64,000 nt of DNA from Paenibacillus sp. FSL K6-1096. Its GTDB lineage: Bacteria > Bacillota > Bacilli > Paenibacillales > Paenibacillaceae. How positions within the stretch are numbered: position 1 is the first letter of the stretch; each line of letters begins with the position of its first letter. This document shows positions 17,006 through 25,931 of this stretch, in pieces. A program made the translations under genes and the position numbers. The stretch spans positions 5,456,001-5,520,000 of the forward strand of contig NZ_CP150274.1 of the NCBI RefSeq assembly GCF_037977055.1, written 5' to 3'. Below the pieces are notes generated by a model. The model searched no databases and was not told the DNA's origin. It saw only the letters and a program-made list of their open reading frames with translations.

Positions 17006-18623
17006 TGTAACCCTGTGTATCATTGATGATATTAAAAGCGTGGTGGAAGGCCTGACCCGCATGAACTGGGCGGAGCAGGGCATCCGGGTGGCAGGGACGG
17101 CAAGCAACGGTGAGGACGGGCTGAACCTGATTGCGGAGCTGCATCCCGATCTGGTCATTACAGATATCCGCATGCCGAGGATGGACGGGCTGGCTATGCT
17201 GCGTACAGCACTGGAACACCACCGCGACTGTAAAATCATTCTGGTCAGCGGGTATGCTGACTTTGAATATGCGCAGCAGGCGGTACAGCTCGGCGCATTC
17301 GACTTCGTGGTTAAGCCGTTTACGGAAGAGGAGATCATGAAGGCGGTGCTGCGGGCCAAGTCGGAGATTCTGGAGCAGCGTTCCAGACAGGATACCCTCC
17401 GGGAGATGGAGAACAAGCTGCGGGAGAGTCTGCCGGTGCTGCGGCAGGAATATTTCGCCCTGCTGGTCAGCCATAGAACGGCGTGGGAGCAGGCGAAGCC
17501 GCGCTGGGAATTTCTAGGCATCGATCTGAACCCCAAGGGGTTCGTAGTGATGCTGCTGGAGATCGACCACTTTCAGGAGCGGGCGGCTGAGCTGTCTATC
17601 CGCGAGGTGGAGCTGATCCGCTTCTCCCTGCTGAATATTACCCAGGAGACCATTGCCGGGCATACGCGCTGCGTGGTGTTCCGGGCCAAGCATAACCGCT
17701 ATCTTGCGGTTATGAATGACTGTGGTCCGGCCAGTGCAGTGGAGATTGCTGAGCGCTGCTGCAAGAACATTGAACGGTATACCAAGTTCACGGTGTCGGC
17801 CGGGGTCGGAGGCCGGGTGGAGGAGACCAGCGAACTGCCGGATTCCTACCGCCAGGCGCACCGGGCGCTGGCCCACCATCTGTTCACCGGAGGCAATGCC
17901 GCCATTATGTATGACGATATTCACCACAACGGCAGCCAGGAGCCGCTGGCGCTGGAGTATAAGGACGAGCTGCTGCTGGCGCTGCGCTCCGGCAATGTCA
18001 ACCGGACAGGCGCAATCCTCGCAGCCATCTCAGAATCGCTGCAGAGCCTGAGCTCCGGGCACAATCCCGATTATCTGCTCATTCTGTATGAGGAGCTGGC
18101 CGCATCAGCGATCCGCACCTTCTATGAGCTGGTTCCGTACGGGGAGATTCAGCCGCTGATCCAGCGGTTCCGGGCGGTACAGGGAACAGCGGGGCTGCCG
18201 CTTGCTACCCTTCAGCGGATGCTGCTGGACCTGTGTACAGAGGGGGCCGCCCTGGTGCGCAGGAGCAGCCTGTCCGAAGGGCAGAAGGTAATTTATGAAG
18301 CGGTAGAGTATATCAAGGGCCGCTTGTCCGAGGATATCACTGTCGGTGAATGTGCGGCCCATGTTCATCTCAGCACCAGCTATTTCTCCAGCCTGTTCAA
18401 GAAGGTGAACGGGATGACCGTTACCCAGTATATCACCGCAGAGCGCATTCACAGAGCCAAGCTGCTGCTGGTGGAAGGGGCGCAGGTGCAGGAGGTGGCC
18501 TCCGCAGTGGGGTATGAGGAGCGCAGATACTTCAGCGAGATGTTCAAGAAGATCACCGGGCAGACGCCGTCAGAGTTCAGGGCGGGGTACCACCCGGACC
18601 GTCAGGAGGAGTCCTACCAGTGA
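16992..18623 (+). CDS. YesN-type response regulator, receiver plus AraC domain (module 1)
   Basis: This 543-residue protein has a receiver domain at about 1-125 with the phosphoacceptor Asp58 in LVITDIRMPRMDG and the conserved Lys in DFVVKPF. A middle region of about 300 residues resembles a degenerate nucleotide-cyclase-like fold, and the AraC double helix-turn-helix is at about 435-540 (ITVGECAAHVHLSTSYFSSL and VQEVASAVGYEERRYFSEMF). It is the partner of the overlapping kinase gene. Its targets are probably the importer and enzyme genes downstream. ATG 16992 lies inside the kinase end and follows GGGAGGAGCATCAGG. Confidence 0.92.
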   Translation: MDEHSVTLCIIDDIKSVVEGLTRMNWAEQGIRVAGTASNGEDGLNLIAELHPDLVITDIRMPRMDGLAMLRTALEHHRDCKIILVSGYADFEYAQQAVQLGAFDFVVKPFTEEEIMKAVLRAKSEILEQRSRQDTLREMENKLRESLPVLRQEYFALLVSHRTAWEQAKPRWEFLGIDLNPKGFVVMLLEIDHFQERAAELSIREVELIRFSLLNITQETIAGHTRCVVFRAKHNRYLAVMNDCGPASAVEIAERCCKNIERYTKFTVSAGVGGRVEETSELPDSYRQAHRALAHHLFTGGNAAIMYDDIHHNGSQEPLALEYKDELLLALRSGNVNRTGAILAAISESLQSLSSGHNPDYLLILYEELAASAIRTFYELVPYGEIQPLIQRFRAVQGTAGLPLATLQRMLLDLCTEGAALVRRSSLSEGQKVIYEAVEYIKGRLSEDITVGECAAHVHLSTSYFSSLFKKVNGMTVTQYITAERIHRAKLLLVEGAQVQEVASAVGYEERRYFSEMFKKITGQTPSEFRAGYHPDRQEESYQ

Positions 18624-19450
18624 CAACATCCGGCCCGCAACGGTGCAGCGTCCTGTATGCCAATTATTTCACACATACACAGCCTCACACTGTTCAATAT
18701 AAAGACGGGCTATCCTTCTATCTCTTCAGACTTCAGATGGAAGGGACCTGCCGTGCACTGGTAGACGGAAAATACGAGACCATCATCCCCGGTGATCTGC
18801 TGATCTATGCCCCGGATCAGCCGTATGAGCTGATCGTCCAGCCCCGCAGTGCTCCAGGCGCTGGCGGAGTTCAGCCCGCCTCGGATTATTTCCTGATCGC
18901 CAGCGGAGAGTGGCTGGACTCCTGGTGGCAAGACCGCAGGCTGCCGGCCCGGACGAATATCGGCTTCGACGATACGGTCATTACCTTATGGAAGCATATC
19001 GCCGGCGAGAAGAGGAAGGTGATGCTACACCAGGAGGAGCTGCTGGATTACCTGCTCAGAACGTTCTGCCTGACGCTGGAGCAGGTGATTCAGGCACGGC
19101 GGCGCACCAAAGGGGCGGAGACCGCCTACAGGCTGAAGCAGTTCATTGACAATCATGCCCATGAACCGCTCAGCCTGGAGCAGATCTCCGCCTCTGCCGG
19201 GTTAAGCATCTCCCGCGCTTCCTCCCTGTTCAAAGCCGCTTTTGGCCAATCGCCGTTCGCCTACTGTATTGATGTCAGGCTGAGGTCTGCCGAGCAGCAG
19301 GTGCTCTACAGCACGCTGTCACTGGAGCAGGTTGCCGACAATGCGGGCTTCCAGAGCTACGCCCATTTCTGCCGGATGTTCCGGGAACGGTATGGCGCTC
19401 CCCCGGGGGAGTACCGGCGCAGCTTCGGCTTCCGCTTCAATCCCGGGTGA
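18620..19450 (+). CDS. AraC-family transcriptional regulator (module 1)
   Basis: This 276-residue protein has an N-terminal cupin-like ligand domain (about 15-100, with IIPGDLLIYAPDQPYELIVQ) and a C-terminal AraC DNA-binding domain at about 165-270 (LSLEQISASAGLSISRASSL and LEQVADNAGFQSYAHFCRMF). The start is a GTG that overlaps the TGA of the response regulator by 4 bp (GTGA), so it is co-translated. Having both a two-component regulator and a one-component AraC regulator in one operon implies that both outside and inside ligands are sensed. Its 3' end overlaps the convergent FAD oxidoreductase gene by 14 bp. Confidence 0.88.
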   Translation: MTTSGPQRCSVLYANYFTHTQPHTVQYKDGLSFYLFRLQMEGTCRALVDGKYETIIPGDLLIYAPDQPYELIVQPRSAPGAGGVQPASDYFLIASGEWLDSWWQDRRLPARTNIGFDDTVITLWKHIAGEKRKVMLHQEELLDYLLRTFCLTLEQVIQARRRTKGAETAYRLKQFIDNHAHEPLSLEQISASAGLSISRASSLFKAAFGQSPFAYCIDVRLRSAEQQVLYSTLSLEQVADNAGFQSYAHFCRMFRERYGAPPGEYRRSFGFRFNPG

Positions 19451-20942
19451 GGCCGGTATACAGAACCTGATTGGACGCAAGCAGTACCGCTTGCAGCTGT
19501 CCATACTCCACATCCTGAACCATGCCGTTCCCCTCAAGCGCCAGTACAGCAGCGGCTGCCGCCGATTGTCCGAGAATCATGAAGACCGGCTCCATCCGGA
19601 TGGAGCCGTAGGCGGCATGAGTGGCCGACAGGCAGACAGGTACGATCAGATTGGTGCATTCGCTCCGCTTCGGCACCATTGCCCGGTAGCTGATCGGATA
19701 AGGCTCGGCCAACCGGATGTAGAATCCGCCCTCTGTGCTGACATGACCGTCTTCGTTCACATAGTATTGCGTATGGTGCGAGTCCATGGCGAAGGAACCC
19801 ATTCCGGCGGAATCCGGCACCGGGTTGTCCCGTCTTACATCATGCTCCGTCACCACATAATCTCCGGTCATTCTGCGGGATTCCCGGATGTAGAGCTGGG
19901 ACGGCCAGTGGCCGTTATCGGTGAATTCGTCAAGCGGCAGGCCCCAAGGCTTGTAGGCTTCCCTGATCTCCTCCGGCACCCGCGGATGGTTCTGGATCGT
20001 CCAGACATATCCCTGCTGGTAGATGCGGTGAGCCTCCCAAATCTTGTCCCGCGCAGTATAATCCGCCTCCGGATAGCTGTGATTCATTCCGTTGTAATCG
20101 GTAGAAATGCCGCTGTTGTTATTGGAATCGGTTTTGTCCGCAGTGACCCGGTTCAGCTTAAAAAAGCGTGAACGCTGCCCCTGCTCAATGGCCCGGAACA
20201 GAATCTCATAATCGGCCTCGTTATAGCCCTCAGGCTTGCTGACCGCAATCCGGTTATCCGGATTGTCTGTGAGACACATGCGGAAGTTATAGGCTTGCAG
20301 CTTACGGTCCCCCTCGCCGGCATCGCCGCCGCGTTCTGCATGGACTCGCGGAAGTAATCCGCTCGAAGGTTTGCCTTTAATGACGTAAGGATCGATTCCA
20401 GAAGGGAGCTCATTTGCTTCAGGGCCGGGCTGAATGCCGTTTAACGTCTCCCCGTACTGTGCGTTCGGCTCCCGGCCGACTACATAGGACACACCGGAAT
20501 GTCCCATCAGGTCTCCCTCGTATGAGGCGTCAATGAACATTTTGCCGTGATAGACCCTCCCGGATTCCATAGTAATGGAGATGATTCTTGAGCCTTGCCG
20601 GGTCACTCCATTCTTAAGCTCCAGCCTTTCCCCGCAGACGACTTCGAGATGATGCTCCGCCACCCAGTCCTGTAGCACCTCAAGCGCAACCTTAGGCTCG
20701 AACAGCCAGCGGGCCCCGTCCTGCGCATATTTCTGGGCGATCCGCTGGTAGAATTCCAGAGACAGGCCGCCGACTGCCTCTTTCATCCCCACATCCGTAT
20801 CTCCCAATCCTCCGGTGGTCATGCCTCCAATTCTCCGGCTCTGCTCGATGACTACCGCACTTTTGCCCATGATAGCTGCCTGAACAGCCGCTGTAATGCC
20901 TGCAGCCGTTCCGCCGTATATGACAAGATCATATTGTTTCAT
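19437..20942 (-). CDS. FAD-dependent oxidoreductase (PF12831-like), module 1
   Basis: This 501-residue flavoprotein has an N-terminal Rossmann dinucleotide-binding motif (VIYGGTAAGITAAVQAA, about 7-23), an FAD-contacting stretch RRIGGMTTGGLG, and a C-terminal FAD motif containing AYGSIRMEPVFMILGQSAAAA. It belongs to the FAD_oxidored family often found in plant-glycan gene clusters of Gram-positive bacteria, for which I know no established reaction. AAGGAGGAGG precedes the ATG. It is transcribed divergently from the GH130-like gene, and the intergenic region contains an 18-bp direct repeat. No signal peptide is present, so it acts in the cytoplasm. Confidence 0.85.
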   Translation of the reverse strand: MKQYDLVIYGGTAAGITAAVQAAIMGKSAVVIEQSRRIGGMTTGGLGDTDVGMKEAVGGLSLEFYQRIAQKYAQDGARWLFEPKVALEVLQDWVAEHHLEVVCGERLELKNGVTRQGSRIISITMESGRVYHGKMFIDASYEGDLMGHSGVSYVVGREPNAQYGETLNGIQPGPEANELPSGIDPYVIKGKPSSGLLPRVHAERGGDAGEGDRKLQAYNFRMCLTDNPDNRIAVSKPEGYNEADYEILFRAIEQGQRSRFFKLNRVTADKTDSNNNSGISTDYNGMNHSYPEADYTARDKIWEAHRIYQQGYVWTIQNHPRVPEEIREAYKPWGLPLDEFTDNGHWPSQLYIRESRRMTGDYVVTEHDVRRDNPVPDSAGMGSFAMDSHHTQYYVNEDGHVSTEGGFYIRLAEPYPISYRAMVPKRSECTNLIVPVCLSATHAAYGSIRMEPVFMILGQSAAAAAVLALEGNGMVQDVEYGQLQAVLLASNQVLYTGLTRD

Positions 20943-20986
20943 CCGGCTTATCCTCCTCCTTGGTAACGATTTTGCCTGCAGAAATG

Positions 20987-21016
20987 ATTATAATCCGCTG
21001 CCCGGATCCGCGTGAA
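20987..21016 (-). promoter_or_regulatory. Candidate promoter of the FAD oxidoreductase gene
   Basis: On the minus strand TTCACG and TATAAT are separated by 18 bp. The -10 is consensus and the -35 is weak, which fits a promoter that needs an activator. Confidence 0.4.
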
Positions 21017-21056
21017 TGATGGATCTTCCTGTTTCATTTGACGGATCTTACTGTTT
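21017..21056. promoter_or_regulatory. Direct-repeat operator candidate for an AraC/YesN-type regulator
   Basis: Two 18-bp copies, TGATGGATCTTCCTGTTT at 21017 and TGACGGATCTTACTGTTT at 21039, match at 16 of 18 positions and lie 22 bp apart, about two helical turns. Tandem direct repeats at that spacing are the classical binding arrangement of AraC-type dimers. They sit between the divergent FAD oxidoreductase and GH130-like genes. The plus-strand -10 (TATGAT, 21108) has a poor -35. Confidence 0.6.
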
Positions 21057-21172
21057 TGCCCGAAAGGCCGGTTTCAGGGGAAAAGCCTTTTGAATTCGCG
21101 GATGGCCTATGATAAGTTGATTGCTGAAAAATGAATATGCCCCTGACCTCAGGAGGTAAACCAGGAGGAACT

Positions 21173-22396
21173 ATGAAGCCACAATTTCGCTGTTTGGACA
21201 AACCGGCGCTTGAACCTGTACCAGGCTGTGACTGGGCGGACAAAATGGTGTTGAATCCGGCGATCATTCAGGACCCTGACTCGGATGACATTCATATGCT
21301 GTTTCGGGCAACGGGTCCGTGGCCGCAGGCAAGAAGAGAGGGCTGCCATGATCCCTATCCGATTTTTTTGGGATATGCGGTGAGCAGGGATGGGGGAGAG
21401 ACCTGGGAGGCAGACTTTTCAAGACCTGCCCTGGCTCCGGCCCTCGGGTATGAAGAGGATGAATTGTACATCACTGATATGTATGGACAAAGCGTGCGGA
21501 ATTATGCCAACGGCTGTGTGGAGGACCCCCGGATCTTTTATATCGGGAATGAGCTGTATGTCTCGGTAGCCTGCCGGGCATTTCCCCCTGGCCCCTATTG
21601 GCTTAGCAGCCAGCAGCCTCCGGTGCAGACGCGTTTTGAGTATGTGCCGGGTTGGATCTTTGCGGGAGAGAGTACAGACCCGTTCATTCAATCGGCCCGG
21701 GCGAATGATACGGTCAGCGTTCTGTACAAACTGAATCTGGCCAGGCTGAAGGAGGGAAAATATGAAGACGCTTTCGGGTACGTAGGCCCGCTCACCGAGG
21801 GGCATGTCAGCGATAACCGTGATGTGTTCCTGTTTCCTGAGCAGATGAGGATTGCAGGTAAACGGCAATATGTGATGCTGCACCGGCCGATGAATGTCCT
21901 TCCCTTTGCAGGCGGGGACCAGGCGGGCAAGCCATCCATTTATCTGGCGGCGGCGGAATCCATCGCGGATTTCGCTTCACCAGCAGCAGTCCACCGCTTG
22001 CTGGCCAGTCCGCTGTTCGATTGGGAGGAGAACCGTGTGGGGGCAAGCTGGCCGCCGGTCGCCCTGGGGAATCAGGAGTGGCTGGTGGCTTATCACGGGA
22101 AGAAGAATGTGCAGTTTGGCTATACGCAGTCCTTCATGATCCTTAAGGAGCAGGAGGATGATTTTCCGGTCATCATCCACCGCTGCTCTGACCGCCTGAT
22201 GTACGCCGAGCGGGATTGGGAGATGCCGGAGGATTACCCTACACCCTGCCTGTTTACAACGGGAGGTATTGTCGTGGGGGAGGATCTGATCATGTCTTAT
22301 GGCGCTGCGGATCAGAAGGCGGGGATCGCCTGGGTCCGTTTTGCCGAATTATTGGAGTACATCCGGAAGTTTGATGAGAACGGCATCCAGCGATAA
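21173..22396 (+). CDS. GH130-like glycoside phosphorylase/hydrolase (module 1, first copy)
   Basis: This 407-residue protein has a five-bladed beta-propeller plan. GH130-type signatures include the opening VLNPAIIQDPDSDDIHMLFR, the central VEDPRIFYIGNELYV (DPR motif), DNRDVFLFPEQ followed by YVMLHRP, and the closing MSYGAADQKAGIAW. GH130 enzymes act on beta-mannosidic (mostly beta-1,4/1,2) oligosaccharides, by phosphorolysis or, in some subgroups, hydrolysis. I cannot settle which from sequence. It is longer than, and clearly distinct from, the two near-twin GH130 genes at 29043 and 37449. ATG 21173 follows CCAGGAGGAACT; 14 codons upstream are rejected. It precedes the importer genes. Confidence 0.75.
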   Translation: MKPQFRCLDKPALEPVPGCDWADKMVLNPAIIQDPDSDDIHMLFRATGPWPQARREGCHDPYPIFLGYAVSRDGGETWEADFSRPALAPALGYEEDELYITDMYGQSVRNYANGCVEDPRIFYIGNELYVSVACRAFPPGPYWLSSQQPPVQTRFEYVPGWIFAGESTDPFIQSARANDTVSVLYKLNLARLKEGKYEDAFGYVGPLTEGHVSDNRDVFLFPEQMRIAGKRQYVMLHRPMNVLPFAGGDQAGKPSIYLAAAESIADFASPAAVHRLLASPLFDWEENRVGASWPPVALGNQEWLVAYHGKKNVQFGYTQSFMILKEQEDDFPVIIHRCSDRLMYAERDWEMPEDYPTPCLFTTGGIVVGEDLIMSYGAADQKAGIAWVRFAELLEYIRKFDENGIQR

Positions 22397-22495
22397 TGGG
22401 GGAGCCAAGCCGCTGCCGCTGCCGCCTGCCGCAAAGAATAGAATTCTGTCCCTCAAGAGTGAGTCTGCCGCACTCCTTTTGCCGGAGGGGTAGCC

Positions 22496-22501
22496 TATAA
22501 T
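22496..22501 (+). promoter_or_regulatory. -10 element before the module 1 binding-protein gene
   Basis: A consensus TATAAT lies 46 bp upstream of the start codon without a recognisable -35 at 17 bp, consistent with a promoter that depends on the YesN- or AraC-type activator. Confidence 0.4.
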
Positions 22502-22547
22502 AGAGAACGAGCTCACAATACAAATGTCAATCAAAGGGGTAGAACGT

Positions 22548-23960
22548 ATGCAGAAAAAATGGTTGGGCCTCAGCCTGAGCCTCATGCTGGCCGCCGGAAT
22601 CGCCGGCTGCGGCGGGAACAATAACGGTAACGGTGCTACGGCGGAGGGAACACCCGGAGCGGCAACCGCAAGTCCCGCAGCTTCGGCCGCAGCTGAGACA
22701 GGCGAGCCGGTACAGCTTAAATACTGGACGGATGACCGTCATGACCAGGAATATATTAAGGAACTGGTCAACAAGTTCAATGAGACGAACGGCGAGAATA
22801 TCCAGGTGGAATTGACGGTCATGTCCGAGAATTACGCGCAGAGCGTAGACATTGCCTTCACCAGCAACCAGGCACCGGATATCCTGCGTCTGAAGAGCGG
22901 CAACACCCCCGAATTTGTCAAAAAAGGCTATCTGGCTCCGATTGACAGTTACTTGACCGATGAATTCAAAACGAAATTCGGCAGTCTGCTGATCGATGGC
23001 GTCAACCGTTTTGACGGCAAGGTGTATTCTTTGGCCAATACCGGCCTCACCCTGCGTCTGATCTACAACAAGGATCTCTTTGACAAAGCAGGCATCGCGA
23101 ATCCTCCGGCATCGCTGCAGGAAATGGTCGATGATGCCAAGAAAATTACTGAAGCCGGCAAATCGGAGGGCGTCTACGGCTTCGCACTGAACTTCAAAAG
23201 TCCGAAGTCGGCCTTTGACCGTTCGATCCGCGAGATTCTCTCCTTGAGCGGCTATCAGGGCCTTGGCTTTGACCTGAAGACAGGCCAGTTTGACTTCGCA
23301 CCTTATTCCCAGGTTATCGAGTACTTCAAGCAGATGTACGAAGACGGAAGCTTTCTGCCGGGTGCCGAAACGCTGGATATCGACCCGCTCCGGGCCCAAT
23401 TTGCCGCAGGCAAAATAGGCATGTATCTCAGCTTCTCGACAGAGCCGGGCGTGTACCAGGACCAGTTCCCGACAGAGATTAACTGGGCAGGTACGCTGGC
23501 CCCTACGCTGGACGGGCAGATTAAGGGAACCTCAGAGATCGTATCCGCAGGTACCTGGCTTGGGATCAGCGCGAAATCCGCGCATCAGGAGGCCGCCTGG
23601 AAATTCATGCAGTACATGTACGGCGATGATATTTTGAAGACATATCACGAGAAGGGCTTCGGAATTGCCGTAGTGCCGGGCATTGTGGAGCAGGCCAAGA
23701 ACCCGGAGATTGGCGGTATGGAAGGCTTCCTGGTCGGCGAGCATGACTCGCTCTGGCCGGCTGTGCCGAACGTTACCCCGGAAGGTGCTACCTATGCGGA
23801 TGCATTCTTCAAATATATGCTCTCGGGCGGGGATGCCAAGGCCATTGCTGCCGATCTGAATACAAGATACAATGACGCATTGTCCAAAGCGGTCGAGAAG
23901 GGCGAGGTTGCCGTTACGCCGGACCCGGCATTTGATCCAATGAAGCCGCAGGGAGAATAA
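22548..23960 (+). CDS. ABC sugar importer substrate-binding lipoprotein (module 1)
   Basis: This 470-residue lipoprotein has signal sequence MQKKWLGLSLSLMLAAG and lipobox IAGC, with acylated Cys21. A low-complexity Asn/Gly/Ala/Thr linker (about 22-52) tethers the family-1 extracellular solute-binding fold that begins VQLKYWTDDRHDQEYIKELV. It captures an oligosaccharide for the two permeases downstream. It is paralogous to the protein at 34130: both carry KYWT/SYWT, DRHD, APD, KKG.LAPID, and the repeated ETLDIDPLRAQFA / ESLDIDPLRAQFA region. ATG 22548 follows AAAGGGG; the in-frame ATG eight codons upstream has no binding site. Confidence 0.93.
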   Translation: MQKKWLGLSLSLMLAAGIAGCGGNNNGNGATAEGTPGAATASPAASAAAETGEPVQLKYWTDDRHDQEYIKELVNKFNETNGENIQVELTVMSENYAQSVDIAFTSNQAPDILRLKSGNTPEFVKKGYLAPIDSYLTDEFKTKFGSLLIDGVNRFDGKVYSLANTGLTLRLIYNKDLFDKAGIANPPASLQEMVDDAKKITEAGKSEGVYGFALNFKSPKSAFDRSIREILSLSGYQGLGFDLKTGQFDFAPYSQVIEYFKQMYEDGSFLPGAETLDIDPLRAQFAAGKIGMYLSFSTEPGVYQDQFPTEINWAGTLAPTLDGQIKGTSEIVSAGTWLGISAKSAHQEAAWKFMQYMYGDDILKTYHEKGFGIAVVPGIVEQAKNPEIGGMEGFLVGEHDSLWPAVPNVTPEGATYADAFFKYMLSGGDAKAIAADLNTRYNDALSKAVEKGEVAVTPDPAFDPMKPQGE

Positions 23961-23967
23961 CGGGTGA

Positions 23968-24006
23968 CAAAGGGGCTTGTACGGGATTCCCGGATCAGCC
24001 CCTTTG
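23968..24006 (+). terminator. Intercistronic stem-loop after the binding-protein gene
   Basis: CAAAGGGGCT and AGCCCCTTTG form a 10-bp stem with an inner CGGG/CCCG. It lacks a long T run. Such hairpins after a binding-protein gene usually protect its mRNA and let only part of transcription proceed into the permease genes. Confidence 0.6.
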
Positions 24007-24028
24007 CTTTCCCTGAAGGAGACCAATC

Positions 24029-24928
24029 ATGATCTATAAATGGAAAAGACTTGGGGAGAATTCCCTGTTCCTTGCACCGAGCATCATTCTGACGCTTGCC
24101 CTGGGCATCTATCCGCTCATCTGGATGCTGCGCTATATGTTCTACGATTATGCCGGTTACGGCGAGGCGCTGTTCGTCGGGCTGGACAATTTCAGCCGGC
24201 TGCTGAGGGATAGCCTGTTCTGGGAATCGGTCGGCAATACCTTCATCTATGCCGGAGGGAAGCTGCTGCTGACCCTGCCGCTGTCGCTGCTGCTGGCTGT
24301 TATTCTAAATGGCAGATTGCGCGGGTCCAATTTGCTCCGGGGCATTTATTTCATGCCGACGGTTATTAGTACCGCGGTGATCTCGGTTGTTTTTTATAAC
24401 ATCTTCAATTCCTATAACGGCATGGTTAACACAGTTCTGATGAAGCTGCATCTGGTCTCCCAGCCGGTCGACTGGCTCGGTCCGAAGCACGCGATGCTGA
24501 CAGTCATTATTGTGGCGGTGTGGGGTGCAGTCGGGAACTATATGCTGCTCTTTCTCGCCGGGCTGCAGAGCATTCCGCAGGACCTGTACGAGAGCGCGTC
24601 CATCGACGGAGCGAACGCCGGAAGACGCTTCTGGAATATTACGCTTCCGATGCTGGCTCCGGTAGCCCAGATGGTCATTATGCTGGCGATTATCGCTTCC
24701 CTGAAGGGCTATGAGAGCATCATGGTCATCACCGAAGGCGGACCGATCGGCAAAACGGAAGTCATGTATCTCTATCTCTACAAGCTGCTATTCCCGGTAT
24801 CCACCGGTTCACCGGTAACACAGCAGCTCGGTTACGGCAGCGCCGTGGGCTTCGCCACCGCTGTGATTGTCGGAGCGGTAACCGGCCTGTATTTCTTCTT
24901 CAGCCGCAAAATGAACAAGGTGTATTAG
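24029..24928 (+). CDS. ABC sugar importer permease, MalF type (module 1)
   Basis: This 299-residue membrane protein has six predicted membrane helices, beginning LAPSIILTLALGIYPLIWML. The EAA-loop for ATPase contact is ESASIDGANAGRRFWNITLP at about 190-210. It forms a heterodimeric channel with the next permease and receives sugar from the upstream lipoprotein. ATG 24029 follows GAAGGAGA. No ATPase gene is present in the module, so a shared MsmX-type ATPase elsewhere in the genome is expected. Confidence 0.93.
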   Translation: MIYKWKRLGENSLFLAPSIILTLALGIYPLIWMLRYMFYDYAGYGEALFVGLDNFSRLLRDSLFWESVGNTFIYAGGKLLLTLPLSLLLAVILNGRLRGSNLLRGIYFMPTVISTAVISVVFYNIFNSYNGMVNTVLMKLHLVSQPVDWLGPKHAMLTVIIVAVWGAVGNYMLLFLAGLQSIPQDLYESASIDGANAGRRFWNITLPMLAPVAQMVIMLAIIASLKGYESIMVITEGGPIGKTEVMYLYLYKLLFPVSTGSPVTQQLGYGSAVGFATAVIVGAVTGLYFFFSRKMNKVY

Positions 24929-24940
24929 GAGGCTTATCCA

Positions 24941-25840
24941 ATGAACGAATCTGTGATATCCAAGCAGCCCGCAGGGCGGCCGCAGACGGCTGGCCGGACG
25001 CCCGGTTCTGCCGGGAGAATCGTGACCCGGACCGTGATGTGGCTCTTCCTGCTGGCAACGGCGGTCCTGACCTTGTTTCCGCTGCTGATGACCCTGACCG
25101 GTTCCTTGAAGACCGGGGCAGAGATGATGACGGGCGGAACTCTTTTTCCTGCCAAGCTGCAATTCAATAATTATGCTGAAGCCTGGAAACAGGCCAATTT
25201 CGCCCGCTATACCTGGAACAGTGCTTTTATGAGCGTGATGGTGACGATAGGGACGCTGCTGGTAGCTTCCATGGCTGCTTATGTGGTGGACCGGCGTGAT
25301 TTTCCGGGGAAAAGAATCTATGTCACGGTGCAGGCGTCCATGATGTTCATCTCCGTCGGGGCCATCGTCCTGCGCCCGCAGTTCGATCTGATGGTTGCAC
25401 TGCATCTGAATACTACGCTGTGGGGGGTTATTCTGATTCTGGTCAGCGCCCATTCCAGCACCTTCTTCATGCTGCAGGGCTTCTTCAAGGCGATTCCCCG
25501 CGAGCTGGATGAGGCGGCGATGGTGGACGGCTCGGGCTTCATCCGCACCTTCTTCCGTATCATTCTGCCGCTGTTGACCCCGGGACTTGGGGTGGCCGGA
25601 CTCTTCGCCTTCCGCCATGCCTGGAATGAATACATTCTGCCGCTGGTCTTCACGATGACCAATCCGAAGCTGCAGACGCTGACGGTCGGGCTGGCGAATC
25701 TCCGTTATGGCTCTTCGGCCGCGATGCAGATTCACCTGATGATGGCCGGGGCCTGCCTGTCCATCCTGCCGATGCTGCTGGCGTATATTCTGGCAAATAA
25801 AACCTTCATTCAGGTGACGGCAGGTTCGGTGAAGGGGTAA
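24941..25840 (+). CDS. ABC sugar importer permease, MalG type (module 1)
   Basis: This 299-residue protein has a 25-residue basic cytoplasmic start, six predicted membrane helices and the EAA-loop DEAAMVDGSGFIRTFFRIIL at about 188-208. It ends in the typical AGSVKG tail of MalG-type permeases. It starts 12 bp after the previous permease, with AGGAGG upstream. It pairs with the MalF-type permease to import the same sugar. Confidence 0.93.
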   Translation: MNESVISKQPAGRPQTAGRTPGSAGRIVTRTVMWLFLLATAVLTLFPLLMTLTGSLKTGAEMMTGGTLFPAKLQFNNYAEAWKQANFARYTWNSAFMSVMVTIGTLLVASMAAYVVDRRDFPGKRIYVTVQASMMFISVGAIVLRPQFDLMVALHLNTTLWGVILILVSAHSSTFFMLQGFFKAIPRELDEAAMVDGSGFIRTFFRIILPLLTPGLGVAGLFAFRHAWNEYILPLVFTMTNPKLQTLTVGLANLRYGSSAAMQIHLMMAGACLSILPMLLAYILANKTFIQVTAGSVKG

Positions 25841-25931
25841 TAAATCTTAAGATAAGCCTATGCTTCCGAAGCGAGTTTTGCGAGGTGGATTCAGGTGAAG
25901 CTACGCTATCAAAACTTTTAGGAGGATAACA

